Below, piece after piece: positions 41,412-51,101 of a stretch of 64,000 nucleotides of DNA. A model generated the notes under the pieces. The model was not told where the DNA came from. It saw nothing but the letters and a program-made list of their open reading frames with translations, and did no database searches. The stretch is taken from assembly GCF_029223285.1 (NCBI RefSeq), contig NZ_JARHUJ010000002.1, positions 124,001 through 188,000 of the forward strand, in the 5' to 3' direction. How positions within the stretch are numbered: the stretch's first letter is position 1; every line of letters starts with the position of its first letter. The translations under genes and the position numbers were made by a program. The stretch comes from Paraflavitalea sp. CAU 1676 (GTDB lineage Bacteria > Bacteroidota > Bacteroidia > Chitinophagales > Chitinophagaceae).

Positions 41412-44400
41412 ATGAATAAAATAAACTACCTGCTTTTGATGATTTTCTTAATCCCCGTGAGTCTATTCGCACAATCGACCCAGGTTCGTGGTGTGGTAAA
41501 GGACTCCGCTTCCGGAAGCCCGCTGAACGGCGTTTCTGTTCAGCTGAGGAGCGCCAAGGGGAAGCTTGCTGAGACGATCACCAATATCAATGGAGAATAC
41601 CAACTCCAGTCAACAACAACTGCTACCAGGATCATTTTTACCCACATGGGTATGGCTACTATTGATGAAAAAATCGATGGCAGAACCGAAATCAGTGTTA
41701 TTCTGGCGCCCACTCCACTGAATCTTGGAGACGTGGTGGTGGTAGGTTATACCTCCCAGAAAAAAGAAACGCTCACCGGTGCGGTATCGGCCATTAAGGG
41801 ATCTGAAATGGTTCGCACCAGAACGGAGAACACGCTGAATACCCTGACAGGTAAAGTACCTGGGGTGCGTGTTGTTCAGAAGAGCTCCCGGCCCGGTTCC
41901 TACGACGCAACGATCGATATTCGTGGCATGGGGGCGGGCAATCCGCCGGTGCCACCACTATTTGTCATTGATGGGATCGTTCGCGATAAAGATTACTTCG
42001 CCCGTATGAGCCCCGAAGAAATTGAGAGCGTTTCTGTACTGAAAGATGGATCAGCTGCCGTGTATGGCCTGCGTGCCGGCAATGGCGTTATCCTGGTTAC
42101 CACTAAAACCGGTAAATCGCAAGCTGGCAAAGTGGATATTATTTTCAACTCCAGCTTTTCAAACCAGCAATACCTGTATGTTCCGGAAGGGGTGAATACA
42201 CAAGACTATATGACCCTGAGGAATGAACAGAACTGGCAGGATTTCGGAGGAAATTACCTGGTGCGTCGGAATCCAATTTTTACTGATGAGCAAATGTCTC
42301 CTTATAAGAACGGAACCAAACAGTCGTACTACTGGATGGACGAAGTGTTCAGGAAAAATACGCCTCAATATAACACCAGTCTGAGCGTAAGTGGTGGTAA
42401 TGAAAAGATACGCTACTACTTTAACCTGGATTATACAAAACAGGAAGGTTCTTATAAAAGCGGTGATCTGAAATCGGAGCGATGGGCCCTGCGCAGCAAC
42501 CTCGATGCCCAGATCACAAAAGGACTGAAAGCAAGGGTTCAAATTGGAACGATATTGACGACCACGCAACAACCCAATGGTTCGGGTTGGTCAACTTATA
42601 AGGCTGCCTGGCTGATGCGTCCGGATGCACCTTTTTATGCCAACGATAATCCGGCCTACCCCAATGGCGACAATAATTTACTGTATGATGGCAACAACAT
42701 GATCGTACAAACCAATGCCGATTACGTTGGGTTAAACACCGACAGGGACAAGAGATACAATGGAACCCTGCGACTGGAATATGAGATACCCGGCATCAAA
42801 GGCTTGTCGGCAAAAGGGTTGTTCGATTACTCCATGCGCCTTCCCGATTACAATAATTACCACCGGGCTTTTAATTTATTCCGCTTTAATCCAAACGATA
42901 GCACCTATTCCACGGTACCAAGGTCTGTACCTTCCACGATAGAAAAGGGCACCAGTACGATCTATGAAAGAACCATGCAGGCTGGTTTATACTATGTTAA
43001 TTCTTTCAGCAGGCATAATGTCACCAGCTTCCTTACGTATGAGCAAACCTATAATCAATTCGATGGCTTTAGCGCTTTCCGCGAGATCATGGTTGAATCT
43101 CAATACCTGTTTGCAGGGGAGGACAATCGTCAGCGTGCCAACGGGCAAACTCCTTCGGACCGTGCCAGCAAGTCTTTGATAGGATCAGTAACGTATGACT
43201 TTGGCCGAAAATACCTGGTAGATTTTAAGTTCCGCTATGATGGATCTTCCCGTTTCCCCGATGGCAAGCGTTTTGGATTCTTCCCGGCAGTATCGGCTGG
43301 CTGGCGCTTGAGCGAAGAACGATTTATCAAGAATAATGTTGAATTCCTGTCAGAATTGAAGTTGCGAGGTTCTTATGGAGAAATGGGTGATGACGGTTCT
43401 GCGGGCAACTATCCGCCAACACCAGGATATAACCTTACTCCCAATGAAAGGGGTTGGTATTTTGGCAATCCACCCGTGTTGAATGGTGGTGTTACTCCTT
43501 CTGCCATTCCGAATCCCAACCTGACCTGGTATAAAATAAAGAGTTACAATGCCGGTATTGATTTTGGTGTCCTGGATAATAAGATTACCGGCACCATTGA
43601 AGTGTACAGAAGAGACCGTTCCGGATTACTGGCAACAAGTGCTGCCGTTGTTCCGGGAACAGTTGGTGCCAACTTACCCCAGGAAAACCTCAACAGCGAC
43701 CGGAACTTTGGTTATGAAATATCTGCAGCTTATAAAAACAAATACAGGGGCCTGTCTTATTATGTATCTGGTCAGATCTCTGCTACCAAGTACATGCGGA
43801 CCGATTGGCTTGAATCAACAGCCAGCAATTCTTACGACAAATGGAGGAACCGCACAGCCAACCGCTACCAGAATATCTGGTGGGGCAATGAGTCGGGTGG
43901 CATGTTCTCCTCTTTGAATGAGATCCGGAACTTCAGTCTCCCCATGGGGCAGGGTGCATTGCCTGGTGACTGGTACCTGACCGACTGGAATGGTGATGGT
44001 GTGGTGGATGGAAATGACGACCATCCGATCGCTACCAATGGTCTTCCTGTATTTAACTACGGAATTTCAATTGGCGGCTCCTGGAAGAATTTTGATTTTG
44101 CGATGGATTGGCAGGGTGCGCATGGTGTTTATGTGCAATATGGTGAAGTACTTGTTGAGGCATTGCCTTTTGGCGGACAAAATACCTTGTCATGGTTTAT
44201 GGACCGCTGGCGTCCGGAAGATCCGAAAGCCGATTATTTCAGTCCGAACACCAAATGGATTTCCGGCTACTATCCGGCAACAGGCCACGACGGGCGTAGA
44301 GCTGGCACCAACGGTGTTATGAACGCATCCTATATACGTTTGAAAACGGCGGAAATTGGCTATACGTTCAGTAGCAGAATGCTTGCGACAACCGGCGTAA

Positions 44401-44570
44401 AAGAACTCAGGTTCTTCGTGAGCGGGTATAACCTGTTGACCTTTACACCGCTTAGAAATGTAGATCCTGAGCGTCCTGGTGCTGCCGGCGGTGCTTCCAC
44501 CAATTACATCGACTTTTATAATGACCCCATTACCAGAACCTTTACAGGCGGACTGAAACTTAAATTCTAA
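41412..44570 (+). CDS. SusC/RagA-family TonB-dependent outer-membrane glycan transporter
   Basis: The protein has 1052 residues from the ATG at 41412 (signal peptide MNKINYLLLMIFLIPVSLFAQ). A carboxypeptidase-regulatory-like domain at about 22-100 (VRGVVKDSASGSPLNGVSVQL) precedes the plug domain at about 110-230. The plug has the family signature VVVVGYTSQKKETLTGAV and IESVSVLKDGSAAVYG. The rest is the 22-strand barrel ending in a TFTGGLKLKF C-terminal strand. It imports oligosaccharides captured by the SusD partner, powered by TonB. The long leader and array B upstream mark it as the start of the transport operon; SusD follows after 22 bases. Confidence 0.96.
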   Translation: MNKINYLLLMIFLIPVSLFAQSTQVRGVVKDSASGSPLNGVSVQLRSAKGKLAETITNINGEYQLQSTTTATRIIFTHMGMATIDEKIDGRTEISVILAPTPLNLGDVVVVGYTSQKKETLTGAVSAIKGSEMVRTRTENTLNTLTGKVPGVRVVQKSSRPGSYDATIDIRGMGAGNPPVPPLFVIDGIVRDKDYFARMSPEEIESVSVLKDGSAAVYGLRAGNGVILVTTKTGKSQAGKVDIIFNSSFSNQQYLYVPEGVNTQDYMTLRNEQNWQDFGGNYLVRRNPIFTDEQMSPYKNGTKQSYYWMDEVFRKNTPQYNTSLSVSGGNEKIRYYFNLDYTKQEGSYKSGDLKSERWALRSNLDAQITKGLKARVQIGTILTTTQQPNGSGWSTYKAAWLMRPDAPFYANDNPAYPNGDNNLLYDGNNMIVQTNADYVGLNTDRDKRYNGTLRLEYEIPGIKGLSAKGLFDYSMRLPDYNNYHRAFNLFRFNPNDSTYSTVPRSVPSTIEKGTSTIYERTMQAGLYYVNSFSRHNVTSFLTYEQTYNQFDGFSAFREIMVESQYLFAGEDNRQRANGQTPSDRASKSLIGSVTYDFGRKYLVDFKFRYDGSSRFPDGKRFGFFPAVSAGWRLSEERFIKNNVEFLSELKLRGSYGEMGDDGSAGNYPPTPGYNLTPNERGWYFGNPPVLNGGVTPSAIPNPNLTWYKIKSYNAGIDFGVLDNKITGTIEVYRRDRSGLLATSAAVVPGTVGANLPQENLNSDRNFGYEISAAYKNKYRGLSYYVSGQISATKYMRTDWLESTASNSYDKWRNRTANRYQNIWWGNESGGMFSSLNEIRNFSLPMGQGALPGDWYLTDWNGDGVVDGNDDHPIATNGLPVFNYGISIGGSWKNFDFAMDWQGAHGVYVQYGEVLVEALPFGGQNTLSWFMDRWRPEDPKADYFSPNTKWISGYYPATGHDGRRAGTNGVMNASYIRLKTAEIGYTFSSRMLATTGVKELRFFVSGYNLLTFTPLRNVDPERPGAAGGASTNYIDFYNDPITRTFTGGLKLKF

Positions 44571-44592
44571 AAACAGTTTGAACTAGTACATC

Positions 44593-46536
44593 ATGAAAAG
44601 ATATATTTTATTATATACGGTGCTTTTGGCAATGGTCTTTTCTGCCTGTCAAAAGTTGGACCTTGAGCCTAAAGGCATACTGGGTCAACCAGAACTCTTT
44701 GGTAATGAGTTTGGCGTAAAGAAATATTTTACCGGTATTTACAACAACCTGCCCATTGAAGACTTCAACTATTACGGGAATAACAACCCGAGCGGGGGCA
44801 ACGCATTCCGGCCGGATAACTATTGGGAAGCGGGCAAGAATAGCCAGGGAAACTGCAGTGGTGAGTTCTTTAATACCTGGCAGGGCGTTAACAATGGCGG
44901 TTTTGGCTACTGGCCCTACGACCGCATCCGCGACGTGAACATCTTTATTCAGGATTTTCCTACCTATAAAAGCAAGTTTTCGGATGCCGCATACAATGCT
45001 TTGATGGGTGAAGCGTATTTCCTGCGCGCCTTCTTTTATTTTGGAATGGCCAAGCGGTATGGTGGCGTTCCCATCGTTAAAACCGTACAGAACCCCCTGT
45101 CTCCAAAGGATTCACTGGAAGTTCCCCGCAATACGGAGTACGATACCTGGAAATTTATCTATACCGACCTGAAATTTGCGATAGACAATATGCCGGCAAC
45201 CAGCGAGTATGGACGTGCCAATAAATTTGTAGCGGCTGCGCTCATGTCAAGGGCCATGGTGTATGCGGGTTCCATTGCAAAATACACCACGTACATGAAC
45301 TATGGTTCGGAGAAGGCGTACACGGCCGGATTGGCGGGTATCGATCCGGGCAAAGCCAATGAGTTTTTCCAATACGCTGTGAATGCCGGTAAACTGATAG
45401 AAACCGGCTCTTATTCCCTGTACACGAAGAACTATCCTGATAAGGCATTGAACTTTGCCAACCTTTTCTTAGATGCAAGCTCTACCGAAAACATATTTGT
45501 GAAGGATTTTGATCAGACGGCTCCACACAATACGCGTCTGCGTCACACGTATGATGCCCTGATGGCCCCTCAGCCTGATATGTCCTCCTTTGTAGGTGCT
45601 GAGAGTTATCCTCCTTTCGACTTTATGGAGTTGTATGAAATGCCGGCCTACACGAATCCTGATGGCACACCGGTTCGGTTTACCAACAGGAGCGATATCA
45701 AGATCGATATGGAGCCGCGCATGAAGGGTACCATGTATTTTGATGGCGACTTGCTGAGAGGTAAAGCATTCAGTATTCAAAAGGGAATCTATCGTAATTA
45801 TACCGGAACGGCAGCCGATGCACAACGCGGTAGCAATGGAGCGCCTATCAACAGCGGCGGTAACCGGATACTGGGTGGAAGAGGTTGGACTACCGTCATC
45901 AACGGGGTGACCTTGAATATCACGGGAGCGCATGGCCATTTCGATGATCAGGGTGGAGAGAACAACGGCTGGGGTGCGGCATTCGTGCGTAAGTACGTGA
46001 ACCCGGCTCCGACGCCTGCTGAAGTATCTGTTTATACCAGCGGCACAGCCTGGATCGTATTCCGTTTGGGTGAGGTTTACCTGAATACTGCAGAAGCCCT
46101 GTATGAACTGGGCCAAAGAAATGAGGCGTTCGACTATATCGAAAAATTGCGCGTTCGTGCAGGATGTAAGGTGCCCCGGCCAGCTATCGATGCGGCAACA
46201 ACCAATATAGGCACGATCAACAAAGCGAACTATCCGTATCAGATCGAAAAGTCTTTGCAGTTTATCCGCGATGAACGTGAGCGTGAACTGTACGGAGAAA
46301 ATCATTGGTGGTGGGATCTTCGCAGGTGGAGGGTCGCAGACCAGGTGTTGAACCAGTTCCGTCCCAGGGTACTTAGCTGCTATTATGTGGCCAGTGAAGG
46401 AAAGTATATCTACCTGGATGAAACGAACAGGATCAACAGGACATGGTCCGCCAATAAGGCTTGTTTTTACGAACCAATCCCTGGGGGTGAAATTCAAAAG
46501 AACAGCAAGCTGTTGCCAAACAATCCCTTGTATTAA
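44593..46536 (+). CDS. SusD/RagB-family glycan-binding lipoprotein
   Basis: The protein has 647 residues. A lipoprotein signal (MKRYILLYTVLLAMVFSAC) places it on the outer-membrane surface, where it caps the SusC barrel. The SusD fold is shown by the TPR-like helices around ALMGEAYFLRAFFYFGMAKRYGG and KFVAAALMSRAMVYAGS. The C-terminal RagB block ends in RDERERELYGENHWWWDLRRW. It is larger than the classic 550-residue SusD, with insertions in the ligand-binding half. Its ligand is probably the mannose-containing glycan implied by the GH92 and GH99-like genes. It is translated from the susC operon. Confidence 0.95.
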   Translation: MKRYILLYTVLLAMVFSACQKLDLEPKGILGQPELFGNEFGVKKYFTGIYNNLPIEDFNYYGNNNPSGGNAFRPDNYWEAGKNSQGNCSGEFFNTWQGVNNGGFGYWPYDRIRDVNIFIQDFPTYKSKFSDAAYNALMGEAYFLRAFFYFGMAKRYGGVPIVKTVQNPLSPKDSLEVPRNTEYDTWKFIYTDLKFAIDNMPATSEYGRANKFVAAALMSRAMVYAGSIAKYTTYMNYGSEKAYTAGLAGIDPGKANEFFQYAVNAGKLIETGSYSLYTKNYPDKALNFANLFLDASSTENIFVKDFDQTAPHNTRLRHTYDALMAPQPDMSSFVGAESYPPFDFMELYEMPAYTNPDGTPVRFTNRSDIKIDMEPRMKGTMYFDGDLLRGKAFSIQKGIYRNYTGTAADAQRGSNGAPINSGGNRILGGRGWTTVINGVTLNITGAHGHFDDQGGENNGWGAAFVRKYVNPAPTPAEVSVYTSGTAWIVFRLGEVYLNTAEALYELGQRNEAFDYIEKLRVRAGCKVPRPAIDAATTNIGTINKANYPYQIEKSLQFIRDERERELYGENHWWWDLRRWRVADQVLNQFRPRVLSCYYVASEGKYIYLDETNRINRTWSANKACFYEPIPGGEIQKNSKLLPNNPLY

Positions 46537-46554
46537 CCAATTATCATTACAATC

Positions 46555-47286
46555 ATGAAGAAGACAACTTATATAATCTTAGGGATGACGATGCTGATGT
46601 TTTCATCCTGCTATAAGAAAGACAACTGGTCAGAGCCTGACGCACGGGTGTATGGAAATATCATTGATTCCTACACCAAGAAGCCGCTGCTGACTTCTCA
46701 GAATGATTGGTCTATCCGTATCTGGGAAAGGTCCTGGAAGGAGTCGACCCCCATTAATCAAAACATCCCGGTTAAACAGGATGGTTCCTATAACAACAAC
46801 AAGTTGTTTGCGGGCTCTTATGATATGCTTCCCGTGGGCGGAGCTTTCTGGCCATTCGTGGATACGGCGAAGGGTGTAACATACACCAAGGGAGGCGCTC
46901 AGCAGGATTTCACCGTGACTCCCTATTTGCAGGTAGTTGATCTCACGGCAACAGTAACGGGAACGAACCTCACGTTGACATGCCGCATCAAAGCGCCGAA
47001 ACGCACGGGGCTCCCCAATCTGGTAGAAGTTAAACCTTTCATTAGCTTAACTTCATTTGTTGGTGAATCCAATTACATCAATATCGCCGAGTATAACGAC
47101 AAAAGGATCCAGATCAATAAATCATGGGTCGATGAGAACGGCGATGTTGAAACGAGCAAGCTGTATACGATCGGACCATTGCCGGTTAAATCTGGTTATA
47201 CTTATAACGTACGCGTGGGCGCCAACGTTAATGATACGTATAAAAAGTATAACTATTCAGAGATCAAGCAGGTTATTGTGCCGTAA
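46555..47286 (+). CDS. DUF3823-family surface lipoprotein of the PUL
   Basis: The protein has 243 residues with a lipoprotein signal (MKKTTYIILGMTMLMFSSC). The N-terminal domain opens DNWSEPDARVYGNIIDSYTKKPLLTSQNDW, which matches the DUF3823 pattern of a carboxypeptidase-regulatory-like beta-sandwich. A second beta domain starts near 125 (VDLTATVTGTNLTLTCRIKAP). DUF3823 proteins occur almost only next to SusD genes and are thought to act as surface glycan-binding proteins. The gene starts 18 bases after susD and belongs to the same operon. Confidence 0.88.
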   Translation: MKKTTYIILGMTMLMFSSCYKKDNWSEPDARVYGNIIDSYTKKPLLTSQNDWSIRIWERSWKESTPINQNIPVKQDGSYNNNKLFAGSYDMLPVGGAFWPFVDTAKGVTYTKGGAQQDFTVTPYLQVVDLTATVTGTNLTLTCRIKAPKRTGLPNLVEVKPFISLTSFVGESNYINIAEYNDKRIQINKSWVDENGDVETSKLYTIGPLPVKSGYTYNVRVGANVNDTYKKYNYSEIKQVIVP

Positions 47287-47312
47287 ATTCAAAAGATTGG
47301 CAATATGACCAC

Positions 47313-47356
47313 ATGAAAAGGGTGTCTACTGCTAATGGGCACCCTTTTCAATTTTG
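47313..47356 (+). terminator. Intra-operon hairpin after the DUF3823 gene
   Basis: An 11-bp stem TGAAAAGGGTG/CACCCTTTTCA encloses a 15-base loop and is followed by only ATTTTGT. The hairpin sits between DUF3823 and the beta-helix gene. It could partly terminate or stabilise the upstream mRNA, lowering expression of the last gene. Confidence 0.5.
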
Positions 47357-47376
47357 TAACAAACCAATAAAAGATT

Positions 47377-50244
47377 GTGACTGTGAACTGCATACCTCTT
47401 CGCACAACAAATACAAAGTCAAAGTTGGGCATAGTGGCCATGATGGCTATTGTGGCAATGTTTATTACTGCCAGCGCGAATGCCCAGGCTGTAACGAACA
47501 AGCAGCCAACGATCCACCGTAGCGTTAAAACCATGTACCCGACCAAAGATTGGGTCGTTGCTGATTATGTAGTGACTGATCCGAAGTTTGGGGCGAAGGC
47601 CAGGGCTGGATTCGACAACAGGGCAGCTTTCCAGGCGGCTATTGACGCTGCCTATAACAACGGAGGTGGTGTAGTGTACATTCCCGCAGGTAATTACGAG
47701 TTCCGTAGTACACAAGCCGGAACCAGGAATGTGCGGGTTCGAAAAGGTACAGAGGAAGTTAGGAAGGACTTTGAATATCAGTATGTGCTGAATCTCCCCA
47801 CGAGTGTGCAGCTTCGTGGTGATTGGGCGGACCCTGAATTGCACCAAGGAAAGGTTCTCGGAACCATTCTTGAGGTGCGGGTCGGTAAAGATGCGCCCAA
47901 TTATAATGGAACTGTTGAAAGTTGGTGGAACGATGCACAGGCGGGCAACGCACTCCGCACTACCCATACCAGCATAGCAGACAGGTTCATTAATATGAAT
48001 CCGGGAACCGGCGTAACGAACCTGTCCATTTGGTATCCTGAACAGGACATCGACAACGTTAAGCCATATCCCTGGACCTTGTATCAGCCAGACGGCGATT
48101 GCGTGACGATGGAACGCGTAACGCTGGTAAATTCCTACAACGGGTTTTATTCGGCTCCCAGCGAACTTCATTATGTTTTAAACAGCTATATCACTGCCCT
48201 TAATACTGGAGTTGAAGTACACATATGCACCGATATTGGACGGATAGAGAATGTCAAAATATCCCCCAGGTACTGGGCCCATTCGGGGTTGCCTGGTTCG
48301 CCCTCCCTGGCAAAGGTTGCCGGCTATACGAAAGCGAACGGCACAGGATTCAATATGCACCGCTCGGATTGGGAATATGTGTCTAAACTTTATGTAAACG
48401 ACTATAAGACCGGCATGTGGGTTGGCAGAGAGCCCGGCTATTTCGATACTCCCAACGCACAGTTCTACGAAATTCACATCAAGAATTGCGATACGGGAAT
48501 ATTTGTCCAGGCTGTTAATCCATACGGGTTGCTCATTTCCAACTCCACCTTCGAAACTGAAAAAAATGGGAAGGCCGTATATTTTTACGACGATTTCAAA
48601 ACTTCCGTTCAATTCAATGGAGTAGATTTTACCGGACCTATCGTGAGCGATGGAAGTGACGGGGTAATATCATTTGAAAACTGTACGTTCAACTCTCCCA
48701 ACGAATATGCCCTCAAAATAAACAAAGGTAATGTACTGCTAACGCAGAGTGCGTTTAAAGGGCCTGCGGGCCACGTATGGCTGGGTCAGGACGTCTCTAC
48801 GCTCAAATCGGTGAATTCCGGCTATAATGGCAAGCTGGACATCAAAAATGACAGCAGATCCGCCAAAGTCGAGATCAAAAGCGGCAAAGAATATGTATTT
48901 GCCCCGATCCCGAAAAATGTGGTGACAGACATTAAAGTACATCCCAGGCCGGCGTCTGATAAAGTGTTGAGGGTTGATCTGCCAAGGGTAACAGGTTTTA
49001 ACAATGAACAACCGACAGAAGATGTATCGGCACTGTTGCAAGCGGCGCTTAACAACATGAAGGCGGCAGGCGGCGGTACCGTGTACCTGCCCGGTGGTAG
49101 ATATCTGGTGAACAATCCCATCAAAATTCCTTCGGGCGTTGAACTGAGGGGCACATGGGACGTGCAGCACCATACGCAGAATGGTGGGGTTGGCCTGTTT
49201 ACCACCTATGCCGGCGGAGCAGCCGGGGAAAAAGGTCCTTCGCTGATACAACTTGCGGCAGGGGCAGGTATCCGGGGATTGACCATAGCGCAACTTAATA
49301 TAGCAACAGACGGTGCTACCGCAGAGAATCCCCGGAAGACGCCGTTCCTGATTCAGGGACAAGGTCAAAATGTGTACATCGTTAATATAACATCGATCGG
49401 TGATAAAGGACTGGACCTCGCTTCCTTTAATAGCAGCGGCCACTATGTTGACTATTTTGCTGGCGTACTGGCAAGAGCAGGCATTTGGGTAGGTGGCGGA
49501 GCTAAATTTGGATTTATACGGAACATGCAGCTCAATCCGCATTACGGATCACGGCTTCCACAAGGAGGGCAGGGTTATCCGAGAGTATCTTTGTCACGCT
49601 TCCTGCAATCAAATTGCAGTGCCCTTAAATTCGCCGATATTAAGAACCAGACGATATTCAATAATTTCGTGTATGGGTCATTTTACGGGCTGCATTTCCT
49701 GAAGGATGCAATAACGGGTAAGTATCCCGGAGAGATGACGGTGATCGGTCACGGTTCAGACGGCTGCTCGTATTCTTTATTTGTTGAAGATGCAGACCAA
49801 AATACCAAATTGATCGCCATTAATTCCGAATTGGTTTGTACACGAACAGCAGAGCCTGTGAGATCCTATATTCTTATGGGGGGCGAAGCGAATACCGGCA
49901 AAGTTCATCGGGATGCTCAGCTTATCCTATACAATACTGCATTTTGGGGCAGTCCTACCATAGGGGCTATCATAAATAATGGCACAGTGCGTTTTCAACA
50001 GGCAAACTTTCAGCGATCCGGCGCACCTGGTATAGACAACAGAGGCGGAAAAGTGCATGTATACTCTTCTTATTTTGCACAAAAAATGACGGGGGAGGCT
50101 ACGGGCAACAACGTGTATACAAAGCTACATGCAGCCAACATCTCAACAGAGCTCACGAATAACGCTTACATCTCCGGGTACAGCGAAAGCAATACCCAGG
50201 CGGGCAAGATCTACGGAACTGATATTGCTCCCGACAAGAAGTAA
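47377..50244 (+). CDS. Secreted protein with two tandem right-handed beta-helix domains (pectate-lyase-3/GH55-like)
   Basis: The protein has 955 residues from a GTG at 47377. The N-terminus to about residue 37 is a long signal peptide (LGIVAMMAIVAMFITASANAQ core); an internal ATG at about residue 22 is a less likely start. Two beta-helix units each open with the same lead: FDNRAAFQAAIDAAYNNGGGVVYIPAGNYEF near 85 and DVSALLQAALNNMKAAGGG... YLPGGRYLV near 550. Two helices in one chain recall GH55 beta-1,3-glucanases, but no catalytic residues could be assigned, so substrate and mechanism stay open. As the last gene of the susCD operon it probably acts on or binds the same glycan. Confidence 0.82.
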   Translation: MTVNCIPLRTTNTKSKLGIVAMMAIVAMFITASANAQAVTNKQPTIHRSVKTMYPTKDWVVADYVVTDPKFGAKARAGFDNRAAFQAAIDAAYNNGGGVVYIPAGNYEFRSTQAGTRNVRVRKGTEEVRKDFEYQYVLNLPTSVQLRGDWADPELHQGKVLGTILEVRVGKDAPNYNGTVESWWNDAQAGNALRTTHTSIADRFINMNPGTGVTNLSIWYPEQDIDNVKPYPWTLYQPDGDCVTMERVTLVNSYNGFYSAPSELHYVLNSYITALNTGVEVHICTDIGRIENVKISPRYWAHSGLPGSPSLAKVAGYTKANGTGFNMHRSDWEYVSKLYVNDYKTGMWVGREPGYFDTPNAQFYEIHIKNCDTGIFVQAVNPYGLLISNSTFETEKNGKAVYFYDDFKTSVQFNGVDFTGPIVSDGSDGVISFENCTFNSPNEYALKINKGNVLLTQSAFKGPAGHVWLGQDVSTLKSVNSGYNGKLDIKNDSRSAKVEIKSGKEYVFAPIPKNVVTDIKVHPRPASDKVLRVDLPRVTGFNNEQPTEDVSALLQAALNNMKAAGGGTVYLPGGRYLVNNPIKIPSGVELRGTWDVQHHTQNGGVGLFTTYAGGAAGEKGPSLIQLAAGAGIRGLTIAQLNIATDGATAENPRKTPFLIQGQGQNVYIVNITSIGDKGLDLASFNSSGHYVDYFAGVLARAGIWVGGGAKFGFIRNMQLNPHYGSRLPQGGQGYPRVSLSRFLQSNCSALKFADIKNQTIFNNFVYGSFYGLHFLKDAITGKYPGEMTVIGHGSDGCSYSLFVEDADQNTKLIAINSELVCTRTAEPVRSYILMGGEANTGKVHRDAQLILYNTAFWGSPTIGAIINNGTVRFQQANFQRSGAPGIDNRGGKVHVYSSYFAQKMTGEATGNNVYTKLHAANISTELTNNAYISGYSESNTQAGKIYGTDIAPDKK

Positions 50245-50270
50245 TAAGCCTGAAATTTCTGTAGAAAGTT

Positions 50271-50305
50271 AACAATAGCCGGCCACGCCGGCTATTGTTT
50301 TATTT
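50271..50305 (+). terminator. Terminator of the PUL operon
   Basis: A perfect 13-bp stem (arms 50271-50283 and 50287-50299, loop CAC) is followed by TTATTT. The tail is short on T residues but the stem is strong. Confidence 0.75.
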
Positions 50306-50400
50306 GGATTCGGGTGAATGATATTATCGGTAATGCGCATGTGTTGGCGGTGTGGAGGATATTGGTTATTTTAGGCTTAACCACCTAAACCCTTACACGC

Positions 50401-51051
50401 TTGAGCAAACCATTTAAATGGCTGATCGGGATCAGCATCGTCTTCTCCGTGATCGTGCATTCCAGTAAGTTATGGCATCCACTTTTTAAACAATGGGATA
50501 TATACATTGATTGGTTCCTGCTGGTCGTATTCCTGGCAATGCTAGTCATTGGCGGGGTGCAGCTTTACTACCTGAAACGTGAAAAGTGGAATAACCCGTC
50601 GAGGCGCAAGGTGGTGCTCCTGTTGCTGGTGACATTGATTGCCGCCTGGTTACTCCCTACTGCGAAATACGTGCAGAATGTGCATGGCCGGGAATGGCTG
50701 GTAGGGGATAATGAAGTATATTCCGGAGCTCATTTGCTACTCAGGTTTAAATCAAACAACCGGTTTACGGATGAAGGTCAGGTTGATCAAACTACACGCA
50801 TCCATGGATCGTATGAAATAAAGGACAATGAATTGGTGCTGGAGTATGATAAAGAAATGAAACTCGGCTACCGTTATGCCTCTGTAATCGCTATTCCTCC
50901 TTATCCTGCCTTGCCCGATTCGGCTAAGGCTGGAGGATTGAAGAAATACACCCCTGTTCTCTCTGCAAAAGGCGAGGGTAGAAATCCCAATCGCCGGTTT
51001 TACAGGATCGTGAAATACGATTCCAGTTACCTGGCACCCAGGCGCAGGTAG
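50401..51051 (+). CDS. Hypothetical membrane protein (first of a duplicated pair)
   Basis: The protein has 216 residues with a TTG start (MSKPFKWLIGISIVF); no ATG is available before the first membrane helix. Three hydrophobic helices occur at about 6-22, 36-55 and 71-86. The C-terminal soluble domain includes LLLRFKSNNRFTDEG and GSYEIKDNELVLEYD, a lipocalin-like strand pattern. The next gene shares the same plan (MTRKLKMLIGI, YRFRTNGRFTELG, GNYTVKGDTLFLTYD), so the two are tandem duplicates. No function is recognised. Confidence 0.65.
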   Translation: MSKPFKWLIGISIVFSVIVHSSKLWHPLFKQWDIYIDWFLLVVFLAMLVIGGVQLYYLKREKWNNPSRRKVVLLLLVTLIAAWLLPTAKYVQNVHGREWLVGDNEVYSGAHLLLRFKSNNRFTDEGQVDQTTRIHGSYEIKDNELVLEYDKEMKLGYRYASVIAIPPYPALPDSAKAGGLKKYTPVLSAKGEGRNPNRRFYRIVKYDSSYLAPRRR

Positions 51052-51101
51052 ATGTTCGATCGTTTTATGCTTACTCCTGCTTACCCTTAAAATAGAAATT
51101 C

